Origin: Candidatus Altarchaeum sp. CG2_30_32_3053 | Lineage (GTDB): Archaea > Altiarchaeota > Altiarchaeia > Altiarchaeales > Altiarchaeaceae | Length of the DNA: 12,327 bases | NCBI GenBank assembly: GCA_001873845.1 | Contig: MNZY01000043.1 | Span: forward strand, 1-12,327 | Direction of reading: 5' to 3' | In this document: piece after piece, positions 1-6,310 of the stretch | Layout of the letters: each line of letters starts with the position of its first letter | How positions within the stretch are numbered: position 1 is the stretch's first letter | Program-made: the position numbers and the translations under genes | The notes under the pieces: model-generated | What the model saw: only the letters and a program-made list of their open reading frames with translations | What the model was told of the DNA's origin: nothing | The model's database searches: none

Positions 1-4
1 ACTA

Positions 5-50
5 CAATAGAGAACTAATTTATTCAATAGAGAACTACAATAGAGAACTA
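5..50. repeat. Short direct/tandem repeat, 13-bp unit
   Basis: Three exact copies of CAATAGAGAACTA lie at 5-17, 25-37 and 38-50. The last two are directly adjacent and the first is set apart by 7 bases (ATTTATT). Bases 1-4 (ACTA) match the end of another copy, so the array may continue left of the window. The unit contains no evident hairpin. No function can be assigned; it may be the edge of a larger repeat region upstream of the DUF429 gene. Confidence 0.8.
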
Positions 51-140
51 CAAAATTATTGCTGTGTCATTTGAGCATCACGACAAAGCTTGTTGATTAT
101 AGTCATTTTGACATCTTTTGATAATATTGTTTTTATCCAT

Positions 141-170
141 ATATTTATTCTTCAAATATTTATTCTTCAA
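141..170. repeat. Perfect 15-bp tandem duplication
   Basis: ATATTTATTCTTCAA occurs twice back to back (141-155, 156-170), about 80 bases upstream of the DUF429 start codon. It is a simple tandem duplication in AT-rich spacer DNA. It could alter promoter spacing, but nothing in the sequence shows that. Confidence 0.8.
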
Positions 171-252
171 ATCATAATATGTAATATTGATGTTCAAAAT
201 AAATAATCAAAAGTTGAAAAGTTCACTATAAATTATAAAATTTTATAAAATT

Positions 253-798
253 ATGAACTTTACAGGCATTGATCTTGCAGGAACAGCGAAACATGCTACG
301 GGATTTTGCATTTTAACCGTATTGGATTTTGAGGGCGATAAATTTGCTGAAACCAAAATTTTAAGCACAGACAAGGAAATTATTGAAGAAACAAAAAAGG
401 CAAATCCGGTTGTTATTGCAATAGATGCGCCGTTGAGCAGCGGAAACCGAAAATGTGATTATGATTTAAAAATTTATGGCGCCTTGCCATTAAGCTTAAA
501 GAGTATGGAAATTCTGGCAGAAAGAGGAATAAAAATAAGCAATGAATTAAAAACCGAAAAATTTAATGTCATTGAGGTATTTGCAACGGCAACGGCAAAA
601 ATTTTAGGCTTTCATAATAAATCAAGAACAGCTGAACAAAAAGAGCTGATAAAGGTAATCAAAGGTATTGACAAACGACTGCTGAAAAAAGATGAAATAG
701 ATGCAGTTTTTTGTGCGATAACTGCTTATTTGTATTATTTCGGCAAAGCAACAGAAGTCGGAGACGAAAGAGGAAAGGTATTAATTCCTAAAATTTAA
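253..798 (+). CDS. DUF429 family protein (RNase H-like fold)
   Basis: The 181-residue protein matches the DUF429 pattern along its whole length. It opens with GIDLAG (residues 5-10), whose Asp7 is typical of the first strand of RNase H-like folds. It continues with AIDAPL (56-61, Asp58), RKCDYDL (66-72), an IEVFATATAKILG block (107-119) corresponding to the family's EVyPtatak-LG segment, and a C-terminal DEIDAVFCAITAYLY block (147-161) followed by GKVLIP. Members are conserved but poorly characterised; some are annotated as predicted nucleases from fold and acidic residues, which is inference. The length is normal and all conserved acids are present, so the gene looks intact. The ATG is preceded by TATAAAATT and lacks a Shine-Dalgarno site, as in most genes here. 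The gene stands alone, 176 bases from the next one. Confidence 0.85.
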   Translation: MNFTGIDLAGTAKHATGFCILTVLDFEGDKFAETKILSTDKEIIEETKKANPVVIAIDAPLSSGNRKCDYDLKIYGALPLSLKSMEILAERGIKISNELKTEKFNVIEVFATATAKILGFHNKSRTAEQKELIKVIKGIDKRLLKKDEIDAVFCAITAYLYYFGKATEVGDERGKVLIPKI

Positions 799-974
799 AA
801 TTTAAGTTTTATAAAAATTTTTTGAGATTTAAATTGAATATGTTTAAATATTAATTTTATAAGAGCAGATATACATAGCTCGCTCAACATTTTGCATCTA
901 ACATAGTTATGTGCCATATAGGTCTAAAAGATTGTTTTTTATGCTAAAAAATTTAAAATTATTACTATTATACA

Positions 975-2093
975 ATGACAATGGAAAAACCAAAATTATT
1001 TGCTATAGGGCCTGTATATGTTAATGAAAAGGTCAGGAACGAGATGAGCAGACAGATGTTCAGCCACAGAAGCAATACCTACAGAGAACTGCACTCGTCT
1101 TTAGTGCAAAAACTGAAGAAACTCATGAAAACAAACAACGAAATTTTAATATTTACTTCCTCGTCAAGTGGAATTATGGAAGCGTGCGCCAGAAATTTAG
1201 TTAAAGGTGATGAAAAGGTGCTTTGTATATCATGCGGAGCATTCGGGGAAAGATTCGGAAAAATTTTTGAATTGAATGGCAAAAATGTTAAAATTTTAAG
1301 CAATGAGTGGGGGAAGGCAAATTTGCCGGATGAAATAGATAATGCATTGTCAGAAGATACTTATGCACTTGTTACACTTATTCACAACGAGACATCAACC
1401 GGGCTTATGAATCCTTTAAAAGAAATTTCAGATGTCGTGAAAAAGCATAATGTTCTGTTTGCTGTTGATACTGTTTCTTCAATGGGCGGAGCAAATGTGA
1501 ATGTTGACGATTACGGAATAGATATTTGTTTTTTCGGAAGTCAGAAATGTTTAGCAACACCTCCGGGCATAGCGATAGGTAGTGTAAGTAACAGGGCATT
1601 AAGTAAATCAAAGGAAGTAAAAAATAAGGGCTTTTATCTGAACTTTGAAATTTTAAAGAAGTCAAATGATAAAAATGAGACGCCTGTAACTCCTCCGATT
1701 CCGCAGATGTTTGCTATGAGTATGTCCATTGACTTAATATTTGAAGAAGGGCATGAAAATGTAGTTGAGAGGCATAAAAACATTGCAAAATTTGTCAGAG
1801 ACAGAATTAAAGATATCGGGTTTGAAATTTTTCCGGATGAAAATTTTGCGTCACAGACACTAACATGCGCTGATTTTGAAAATTTTAAGAAAGCATATCC
1901 TAAGTTTGATGTAAATGTTATGAAGGAAGAAATGAAGAAAAGGGGCTTTATTCTGGCAAACGGTTATGGAAAAATAAAGGATAAAACATTCAGGATAGGA
2001 AATATGGGAAATGTTATGAAGGATGATGTTAAAGAGATGCTGGATAATCTTGAAGAAGTTGTGAATATGTTTAAACCCAAGTTTGACACATAA
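975..2093 (+). CDS. Class V PLP-dependent aminotransferase (alanine-glyoxylate/serine-pyruvate type)
   Basis: This 372-residue protein is an intact fold-type I, class V aminotransferase. The N-terminal FAIGPVYVNEKVRNEM segment and FSHRSNTYRELH (29-40) are typical of the alanine:glyoxylate and serine:pyruvate aminotransferase group. FTSSSSGIMEA (60-70) is the phosphate-cup region. AVDTVSSMGG (163-172) carries Asp165, which should bind the PLP ring nitrogen. FFGSQKCLATPPG (186-198) carries Lys191, the expected Schiff-base lysine. The C-terminal part includes FRIGNMGN, which fits the carboxylate-binding arginine region. Family members transfer amino groups between small amino acids (Ala, Ser) and glyoxylate or pyruvate; in archaea they may serve glycine/serine metabolism. 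The exact substrate is not readable from sequence. A second ATG at 981 (MEKPKLF) is an equally plausible start. The neighbours give no pathway clue. Confidence 0.88.
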   Translation: MTMEKPKLFAIGPVYVNEKVRNEMSRQMFSHRSNTYRELHSSLVQKLKKLMKTNNEILIFTSSSSGIMEACARNLVKGDEKVLCISCGAFGERFGKIFELNGKNVKILSNEWGKANLPDEIDNALSEDTYALVTLIHNETSTGLMNPLKEISDVVKKHNVLFAVDTVSSMGGANVNVDDYGIDICFFGSQKCLATPPGIAIGSVSNRALSKSKEVKNKGFYLNFEILKKSNDKNETPVTPPIPQMFAMSMSIDLIFEEGHENVVERHKNIAKFVRDRIKDIGFEIFPDENFASQTLTCADFENFKKAYPKFDVNVMKEEMKKRGFILANGYGKIKDKTFRIGNMGNVMKDDVKEMLDNLEEVVNMFKPKFDT

Positions 2094-2120
2094 TTCTTAA
2101 CGGTTATGTAGCATATGAAA

Positions 2121-2437
2121 GTAGGCCACTTTTATTCTTGTGAATTATTAATTAAATTTTGTGAATTAAATAAAAATTTTAATATCTGATATTTTTGATT
2201 ACAAAATTTATAACTTAAAATTTTTTGTTTTAAATTTATATTTGTATTTTAAATTTATTTATGAAAAATTTAATATAAAAGAGGTGGCTCATTAGTCTAA
2301 GTACAGCGGTAGCTTTTAAAAAAGCTCCATAAGATTTATATAGATGTAGCCACCACTTATACACAGATTATTACACAAGAATACGATCTACTTTGTAGAT
2401 AGGTTATTATAGCAGTCTAATTAAACCAATGGCCTAC
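2121..2437. repeat. Nested inverted repeats bounding a 317-base non-coding segment
   Basis: The outer arms GTAGGCCA (2121-2128) and TGGCCTAC (2430-2437) are perfect 8-bp complements. The inner arms TATTCTTGTG (2133-2142) and CACAAGAATA (2374-2383) are perfect 10-bp complements. The left arms are 4 bases apart and the right arms 46 bases apart, as if something was inserted on the right. The segment could be a folded transcript or an old small mobile element. In AT-rich DNA an 8-bp match alone is weak, but these arms are relatively GC-rich and collinear. Confidence 0.4.
2283..2355 (+). ncRNA. Candidate structured RNA, tRNA-sized (73 nt), possible tRNA relic
   Basis: GGTGGCT (2283-2289) pairs perfectly with AGCCACC (2348-2354), and an unpaired A follows at 2355. 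This is the geometry of a 7-bp acceptor stem plus discriminator over exactly 73 bases. A central hairpin pairs AGCTTT (2311-2316) with AAAGCT (2321-2326). The 5' half (GCTCA, AGTCT, CAGCGG, GCTTTTAA) resembles the D-arm and anticodon arm of archaeal tRNA-Lys. There is no TTCGAAT-type T-arm and the anticodon stem does not give a 7-base loop, so it cannot be a normal tRNA. It may be a decayed tRNA copy or an unrelated small RNA. Low certainty. Confidence 0.3.
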
Positions 2438-2473
2438 CTCTATTTGGCACTCAACCAAACCGAAGGTTTCAGT

Positions 2474-2552
2474 ATATTTTCAAATCCTTTGTGGATTTGA
2501 AAATAAGTTCGCTTCGCTCTCATATTTTCAAATCCTTTGTGGATTTGAAAAT
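2474..2552. repeat. Duplicated 31-base hairpin flanking a GARCGAAGYGAR-type box
   Basis: Two identical 31-base copies (2474-2504 and 2522-2552) each hold a perfect 12-bp stem: ATTTTCAAATCC, loop TTTGT, then GGATTTGAAAAT. The 17-base spacer, read on the minus strand, is ATGAGAGCGAAGCGAAC. That matches the box GAACGAAGTGAGCG found near 8021-8530 when purine and pyrimidine exchanges are allowed. It therefore looks like the same dispersed hairpin-plus-box family, here as hairpin-box-hairpin. It lies about 90 bases upstream of mevalonate kinase. Confidence 0.75.
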
Positions 2553-2640
2553 GGCTGGTTTTTTGCTTATTTATTATAGAAATAACCTGCATCTCGCATC
2601 ATTCTTTTCGAAAGGAAATTTAGACATTTAACTTTTTAAA

Positions 2641-3564
2641 ATGAAGTCATCATCGCCTGCAAAAATAATATTGCTTGGAGAACACGCTGCTGTCTATGGA
2701 AATCCCGTAATTGCGGCAACGGTAAATTTAAGAACATACATTGATGTCAGGAAAAGAAATGATTCAAAATTTTCTGTAACAGATATAAACAAAAACACGG
2801 AAATTTTTAACAGCATAGATTGTCCGAAATTTACAGAGAAATTTCCAGTAGTTGCAGAAGGCATTCGTAAAGTTGAAAATTATATAAATCAAAGATATGG
2901 CCTAAATATAGAAATTTCATCGCAAATTCCAATTGGCAAAGGACTCGGGAGTTCGGCATCGCTTGCATCTGCATTGTGTATGGCAACAGCAGGAGAATTA
3001 GAGCATACTCTGACAATAAATGAAATCGCAAATTTATCCTGGGATATTGAAAATATAATACATAAAAAATCATCGGGCGTTGACCCATTTACTGTTTCTT
3101 ATGGCGGAATAATAAAATATACAAAAGGAAATGGACAAAAAATTGATGCAGATGAAAATTTGGATGTTGCAATTGCTGATACAGGAATAACAATGGATAC
3201 AGGAAATGTAGTTATGGATGTTTTTAAGCTGAAGGAGCGGAATGAAGAAATTTTTGACGAATGGTTAAACACGATGAAAATTTTGGTTAATGACGGGATA
3301 AATTTCCTTAAAAACATGGACTATGAGGGTTTTGCCGACCTGATGAATATAAATCACGGAATGCTTTATGCTGTTGGCGTTTCATCTGTTGAATTAGAAA
3401 AAACGGTTTTTGAACTGAGAAAATTTTATAAAGGTGCAAAGCTATGCGGGAAAGGAAGAGGGGGGATTGCAATCGGATTAAAAAAAATTACTGAACAAAA
3501 CCCCATTAATTTAAATTTTATTGATGCAAAAATTTGTAATGAAGGTGTCAGGATTGAAAAATAA
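2641..3564 (+). CDS. mvk: Mevalonate kinase (GHMP kinase family)
   Basis: Mevalonate kinase phosphorylates mevalonate with ATP to give 5-phosphomevalonate, the entry into isoprenoid synthesis for archaeal ether lipids; it is cytoplasmic. The 307-residue length is typical of archaeal enzymes. Motif 1 is PAKIILLGEHAAVYG (6-20), with Lys8 and the GEH signature. Motif 2, the ATP-phosphate loop, is PIGKGLGSSASLASA (97-111). SGVDPF (145-150) carries the expected catalytic Asp148. The protein ends NEGVRIEK, as archaeal homologues do. Motif 3 (268-276) reads KLCGKGRGG from K267, rather than the usual KxTGAGxGG, with Cys in the Thr/Ser place and Lys in the Ala place. The frame is otherwise intact, so this is probably a natural variant. 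The ATG follows CTTTTTAAA with no Shine-Dalgarno site. TrpRS starts 50 bases downstream on the same strand, so co-transcription is possible. Confidence 0.93.
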   Translation: MKSSSPAKIILLGEHAAVYGNPVIAATVNLRTYIDVRKRNDSKFSVTDINKNTEIFNSIDCPKFTEKFPVVAEGIRKVENYINQRYGLNIEISSQIPIGKGLGSSASLASALCMATAGELEHTLTINEIANLSWDIENIIHKKSSGVDPFTVSYGGIIKYTKGNGQKIDADENLDVAIADTGITMDTGNVVMDVFKLKERNEEIFDEWLNTMKILVNDGINFLKNMDYEGFADLMNINHGMLYAVGVSSVELEKTVFELRKFYKGAKLCGKGRGGIAIGLKKITEQNPINLNFIDAKICNEGVRIEK

Positions 3565-3592
3565 TCAAAAATAAATCAAAAATAAATCAAAA
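3561..3592. repeat. 11-bp tandem repeat at the mvk stop codon
   Basis: ATAAATCAAAA occurs at 3571-3581 and 3582-3592, preceded by a shortened copy ATAATCAAAA (3561-3570) that contains the mvk stop codon. It is a simple AT-rich expansion in the short mvk-trpS spacer, with no sign of function. Confidence 0.7.
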
Positions 3593-3614
3593 ATTAAAAT
3601 ATACAGATTCCAAA

Positions 3615-4748
3615 ATGACTGACAAAAACGATTTTATTGTAACCCCATGGACAGTAAAAGGAAATGTTGATTATGATGTATTAACTAAAAAATTCGGAAC
3701 ACAGAAAATTGATGAAAATTTACTGGAACGAATTAAAAAGCACACCTATGATTTGCACCACTTTTTGAGAAGGAAAATTTTTTTTTCTCACAGAGACCTT
3801 GATTTTTTGCTGGATGAGTACGAGAAAGGAAATAAATTTTTTCTCTATACCGGAAGGGCCCCTTCGGGAAAGGTTCATTTGGGACATTTAATTCCATGGA
3901 TGTTTACAAAATGGCTGCAGGATAAATTTGATGTTGAGCTGTTTTTCCAGTTTCCCGACGAAGAAAAATTTTTGTTTAAGGAAAATCTGAATTTTGAGAA
4001 TACAGAAAAAGCATTATATGACAACATGCTGGATGTTATTGCCGTTGGTTTCAGGCCAGAAAAGACGCATTTTTTAATTGATACAAAACATGCAAATTTA
4101 ATGTATAAAGAGGCGTGTAAGGTTGCAAAGAAAATAACTTTATCAACCGCAAAGGCGACATTTGGATTTACAGACGAAAATAATATCGGGGAAATTTTTT
4201 ATACTGCGATGCAGGCAGTTCCGGCATTTTTGCCTTCTGTTACGGCCAATAGGAAGATTCCCTGTTTGATTCCCTGTGCAATTGACCAGGACCCACATTT
4301 TCGTATAACAAGGGATGTTTTGCCGAAGTTAAATTTTTACAAACCGTCTGTCATTCACAGCATATTTTTGCCCGGGCTTAAAGGTATGGATGAGCAGGGA
4401 AAGATGTCATCTTCAGAAGAACAAACAGCGGTTTTTACAACCGATAATAACAAGACAGTCAGGAAGAAGATTATGAAGTATGCATTTTCAGGAGGACAGG
4501 CAACTGTTGAAGAGCATCGCAAAAATGGCGGAAATCCAGATATTGATGTTTCGTATCAATGGCTGATGTTTTTTGAGGAAGATGATGAGAAATTGCACAA
4601 AATTTATGAGGATTACAGAAGCGGAGCGTTGCTGACTGGAGAATTAAAGGAAATTTTGATAAATAAAATTAGCAATTATTTAAGGATTCATCAGGAGAGA
4701 AGGGAAAAGGCAGGTGATTTGATTGAGAAATTTATGTTTAAGAAATAA
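3615..4748 (+). CDS. trpS: Tryptophanyl-tRNA synthetase (archaeal/eukaryotic type)
   Basis: The enzyme charges tRNA-Trp with tryptophan. It is a class Ic synthetase with a Rossmann-fold active site. The 377-residue protein has the archaeal/eukaryotic N-terminal extension with FIVTPWTVKG (7-16) and an FG motif. The HIGH-like signature is GRAPSGKVHLGH (80-91). IDQDPHFRITRDV (223-235) is the tryptophan/ATP pocket, characteristic of TrpRS rather than TyrRS. GKMSSS (262-267) is the KMSKS-class loop. A C-terminal helical region (about 310-377), ending RREKAGDLIEKFMFKK, is the anticodon-binding part. Length and motif spacing are normal and nothing is truncated. The gene starts 50 bases after mvk, with AAA directly before the ATG, and converges on the minus-strand tRNA-Gln. 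Confidence 0.95.
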   Translation: MTDKNDFIVTPWTVKGNVDYDVLTKKFGTQKIDENLLERIKKHTYDLHHFLRRKIFFSHRDLDFLLDEYEKGNKFFLYTGRAPSGKVHLGHLIPWMFTKWLQDKFDVELFFQFPDEEKFLFKENLNFENTEKALYDNMLDVIAVGFRPEKTHFLIDTKHANLMYKEACKVAKKITLSTAKATFGFTDENNIGEIFYTAMQAVPAFLPSVTANRKIPCLIPCAIDQDPHFRITRDVLPKLNFYKPSVIHSIFLPGLKGMDEQGKMSSSEEQTAVFTTDNNKTVRKKIMKYAFSGGQATVEEHRKNGGNPDIDVSYQWLMFFEEDDEKLHKIYEDYRSGALLTGELKEILINKISNYLRIHQERREKAGDLIEKFMFKK

Positions 4749-4794
4749 AAACTCCGCATTTGCACGCCTAATTAAAACAATAAAACAATAAAAA

Positions 4795-4865
4795 TAGCCC
4801 TAGCAGGATTCGAACCTGCGCACACGGGTCCAAAGCCCGCCAGACTGCCACTATCCTATAGGGCT
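4795..4865 (-). tRNA. tRNA-Gln (anticodon UUG)
   Basis: On the minus strand the sequence folds as a full cloverleaf. The acceptor AGCCCTA pairs with TAGGGCT, followed by discriminator A at 4795. The D-stem is only 3 bp (GGA/TCT). The anticodon stem GCGGG/CCCGT holds the loop CTTTGGA (anticodon TTG), and the T-arm is GCAGG-TTCGAAT-CCTGC. CCA is not encoded and there is no intron. An upstream ATAATTAAAT at about 4888-4897 is placed suitably for a TATA box. Confidence 0.96.
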
Positions 4866-4916
4866 AAAAATTTAAAAATTTATGTCTAATATAATTAAAT
4901 TTCCAACAAAATGAAT

Positions 4917-5675
4917 CTATTTTTTGTTCACAACCCTGCATATCTTCCTCGTTGCTTCAGCTATATCCTTTGCCTGAAATATATTTCTGCCAATAGCAAC
5001 TCCTGTTGCCCCGCAGTCAATTGCATCTGTAATCATATTTAAAAATTTCTCTTCGCTGTCTAATTTTGGACCTCCGGCAACAACAACAGGAACAGGACAA
5101 CCCTCAATAACATCCTTAAATGTTTCCTTACTCCCAGTATAATTTGTCTTTATTATATCTGCTCCCAACTCCGCTCCGATTCTTGCAGCATGTTTTATAT
5201 ATTTAACATCATACTCGTCAGTTATGTTTTTTCCCCTTGCATACATCATTGCTAGTAAAGGCATGCCATATTCTTCACATTCGGCAGAAATTTTTCCAGT
5301 GTCCATTAACATTTCACTTTCATTCCCACCACCAATATTTACATGAACTGAAATAGCATCCGCTCCTAGTGCAATTGCTTCCTTAACAGAACAAACCAAA
5401 AATTTACTTGTTGGATCATTGTATGGAGTTCCAGCAGACAAATGAATTATTAAACCAATGTCTTTACCGTATCCTCTGTGCCCGTTTTTCACGATGCCTT
5501 TATGAAGTAATACTGCATTTGCACCACCTTCTGCAACCTTGTTTATTGTTTCTGCAATATTTACAATTCCTTTCAGAGGACCTGAACTCATACCGTGATC
5601 CATTGGCACTATTACTACTTTATTAGTGTGCCTGTCCATAATTCTTTCTAACCGTATCTTCTTTCCTATTTCCAT
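4917..5675 (-). CDS. ADTH synthase (2-amino-3,7-dideoxy-D-threo-hept-6-ulosonate synthase), class I aldolase family
   Basis: The enzyme belongs to the DhnA/archaeal class I aldolase family and closely resembles Methanocaldococcus MJ0400. In that family it makes 2-amino-3,7-dideoxy-threo-hept-6-ulosonate, the first step of the archaeal route to 3-dehydroquinate and aromatic amino acids. The 252-residue protein carries IVPMDHG (22-28, Asp26/His27), AVLLHKGIVKNGHRGYGKD (54-72), AMMYARG (142-148, Tyr145) and ADIIKTNYTG (172-181), where Lys176 is the Schiff-base lysine. PVVVAGGPK (196-204) and GVAIGRNIFQ (225-234) form the phosphate-binding end of the barrel. Archaeal fructose-bisphosphate aldolase is a close relative, but the N-terminal and HRGYGKD segments fit ADTH synthase better. 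The partner enzyme (dehydroquinate synthase II) is not in the window. No Shine-Dalgarno site precedes the ATG; AT-rich TATA-like DNA lies 15-35 bases upstream. Confidence 0.9.
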   Translation of the reverse strand: MEIGKKIRLERIMDRHTNKVVIVPMDHGMSSGPLKGIVNIAETINKVAEGGANAVLLHKGIVKNGHRGYGKDIGLIIHLSAGTPYNDPTSKFLVCSVKEAIALGADAISVHVNIGGGNESEMLMDTGKISAECEEYGMPLLAMMYARGKNITDEYDVKYIKHAARIGAELGADIIKTNYTGSKETFKDVIEGCPVPVVVAGGPKLDSEEKFLNMITDAIDCGATGVAIGRNIFQAKDIAEATRKICRVVNKK

Positions 5676-5690
5676 TTTGGATTTACTTAA

Positions 5691-5710
5691 ATTATTTAAA
5701 TTATTTAAAT
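5691..5710 (-). promoter_or_regulatory. Probable TATA element for ADTH synthase
   Basis: On the minus strand, two overlapping copies of TTTAAATAA lie 16-35 bases upstream of the ATG at 5675. This is the placement expected for an archaeal TATA box on a short-leader or leaderless transcript. The whole area is AT-rich, so the exact box is uncertain. Confidence 0.35.
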
Positions 5711-5739
5711 TTGACTTATTTTAAATTTTTATATCTCCG

Positions 5740-5767
5740 TATAATTAATTATACCTAATTAATTATA
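5740..5767 (+). promoter_or_regulatory. AT-only palindrome and direct repeat upstream of tRNA-Val
   Basis: TATAATTAATTATA (5740-5753) is a perfect 14-bp palindrome. Its AATTAATTATA half is repeated at 5757-5767, 14 bases further on. The pair lies 35-62 bases upstream of the mature tRNA-Val 5' end, between divergent ADTH synthase and tRNA-Val. It could be an upstream promoter or regulator site for either gene, or chance structure in AT-rich DNA. Confidence 0.35.
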
Positions 5768-5801
5768 CTTTAACAATTTTAAATTTTAACTTAACTTTTA
5801 A

Positions 5802-5874
5802 GGGCTCGTGATCTAGTGGTTATGATGTCTGCTTGACGTGCAGAATATCCCCGGTCCGAATCCGGGCGAGCCCA
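5802..5874 (+). tRNA. tRNA-Val (anticodon GAC)
   Basis: This is a 73-base cloverleaf with acceptor GGGCTCG/CGAGCCC and discriminator A. The D-arm stem is ATC/GAT, and the anticodon stem TCTGC/GCAGA holds the loop TTGACGT (anticodon GAC). The T-stem is CCCGG/CCGGG. The T-loop is TCCGAAT rather than the nearly universal TTCGAAT, so position 55 is C instead of the U normally converted to pseudouridine. No CCA is encoded and there is no intron. Confidence 0.95.
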
Positions 5875-5899
5875 ATTTTTAAATTTTCTCTTTGATTTG

Positions 5900-5983
5900 T
5901 GCGAGAGATGGGATTCGAACCCATGAAGGCTTACGCACACAAGGTCCTAAGCCTTGCCCCTTTGACCGCTTGGGAACCCTCGC
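5900..5983 (-). tRNA. tRNA-Leu (anticodon UAG)
   Basis: This is an 84-base class II tRNA. The acceptor GCGAGGG pairs with CTCTCGC (one G-U), with discriminator A at 5900. The D-stem is CCC/GGG with AAGCGGTCAAA in the loop. The anticodon stem CAAGG/CCTTG holds CTTAGGA (anticodon TAG). A 15-base variable arm is characteristic of tRNA-Leu, and the T-arm is ATGGG-TTCGAAT-CCCAT. CCA is not encoded. Confidence 0.96.
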
Positions 5984-6055
5984 AATATTATCAATGGTTT
6001 TATTATCTTGTATTTTTAATTAAGATACAGTTATTTAATTTAAATTTAATCTAAA

Positions 6056-6064
6056 TTTATAAAA
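6056..6064 (+). promoter_or_regulatory. Probable TATA element for the nop10 cluster
   Basis: TTTATAAAA lies 14-22 bases before the Nop10 ATG, inside a longer AT-only stretch (6036-6064). It is the best TATA-like word upstream of the Nop10-PAC2-DUF1805 set. The position implies a very short leader. Confidence 0.35.
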
Positions 6065-6077
6065 AACCAAAACCACG

Positions 6078-6272
6078 ATGAAAATTTTTAAATGCCCTTC
6101 TTGCGGGAGATATACGATGCGTTATGTCTGTAATATGTGTAATGTGCAGACCGCTGAGGCAAAACCACCAAAATTTTCGCCTGAGGACAAATACGGCAAA
6201 TACAGGAGAATGGCAAAATTTAATACACAAGATAACACGGACGAAAAAAAACAAAAATTTGACAAAATTTAA
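6078..6272 (+). CDS. nop10: H/ACA ribonucleoprotein subunit Nop10
   Basis: Nop10 is a core subunit of archaeal H/ACA ribonucleoproteins. It binds the pseudouridine synthase Cbf5, together with L7Ae and Gar1, and supports RNA-guided pseudouridylation. The 64-residue protein shows the zinc ribbon KCPSCGRYTMRYVCNMC, with Cys6, Cys9, Cys18 and Cys21. The diagnostic PPKFSPEDKYGKYRR motif that wraps along Cbf5 follows. The tail after about residue 47 (NTQDNTDEKKQKFDKI) is Lys/Asp-rich and longer than usual. PAC2 follows 38 bases later. The nop10-PAC2 pairing is part of the widely conserved archaeal L44e-S27e-aIF2alpha-nop10-PAC2 neighbourhood, although the upstream members are absent here. Confidence 0.96.
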   Translation: MKIFKCPSCGRYTMRYVCNMCNVQTAEAKPPKFSPEDKYGKYRRMAKFNTQDNTDEKKQKFDKI

Positions 6273-6310
6273 AATTTAAGTTCAAAAATTTAAAACAGAA
6301 AAATTTAAAA

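Larger units (their letters stand above)
2094..2640. other. 547-base intergenic region with several secondary-structure elements
   Basis: No convincing ORF is present; the longest short reading from ATG 2429 stops after 23 codons. The region contains paired inverted segments (GTAGGCCA 2121-2128 with TGGCCTAC 2430-2437; TATTCTTGTG 2133-2142 with CACAAGAATA 2374-2383) and a tRNA-sized folded element at 2283-2355. It also has a 6-bp hairpin (ATCTAC/GTAGAT, 2386-2400), a 5-bp hairpin (AAACC/GGTTT, 2457-2469) and a duplicated 31-base hairpin at 2474-2552. The last 90 bases before the mevalonate kinase start look like plain promoter DNA. Confidence 0.7.

Noticed and set aside
908..2116. Similar 13-mers TTATGTGCCATAT (908-920) and TTATGTAGCATAT (2104-2116) as flanks of a transferred aminotransferase gene
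   Set aside because: Only 11 of 13 AT-rich bases match, without terminal repeats or composition change in the gene.
2283..2355. Functional tRNA-Lys
   Set aside because: There is no T-arm and no valid 5-bp anticodon stem with a 7-base loop, so it was kept only as a low-confidence structured RNA.
2283..2383. Archaeal H/ACA guide RNA
   Set aside because: An ACA triplet exists downstream, but it is not next to the lower stem, and the pocket-to-ACA distance and K-turn are wrong.
5408..5626. Plus-strand frame opposite ADTH synthase
   Set aside because: It is a shadow of a strongly conserved enzyme; its Leu/Cys-rich product has no family features.
4917..5675. Fructose-1,6-bisphosphate aldolase as the main call
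   Set aside because: The fold and Schiff-base lysine are shared, but the HRGYGKD segment and overall similarity to MJ0400 favour ADTH synthase.
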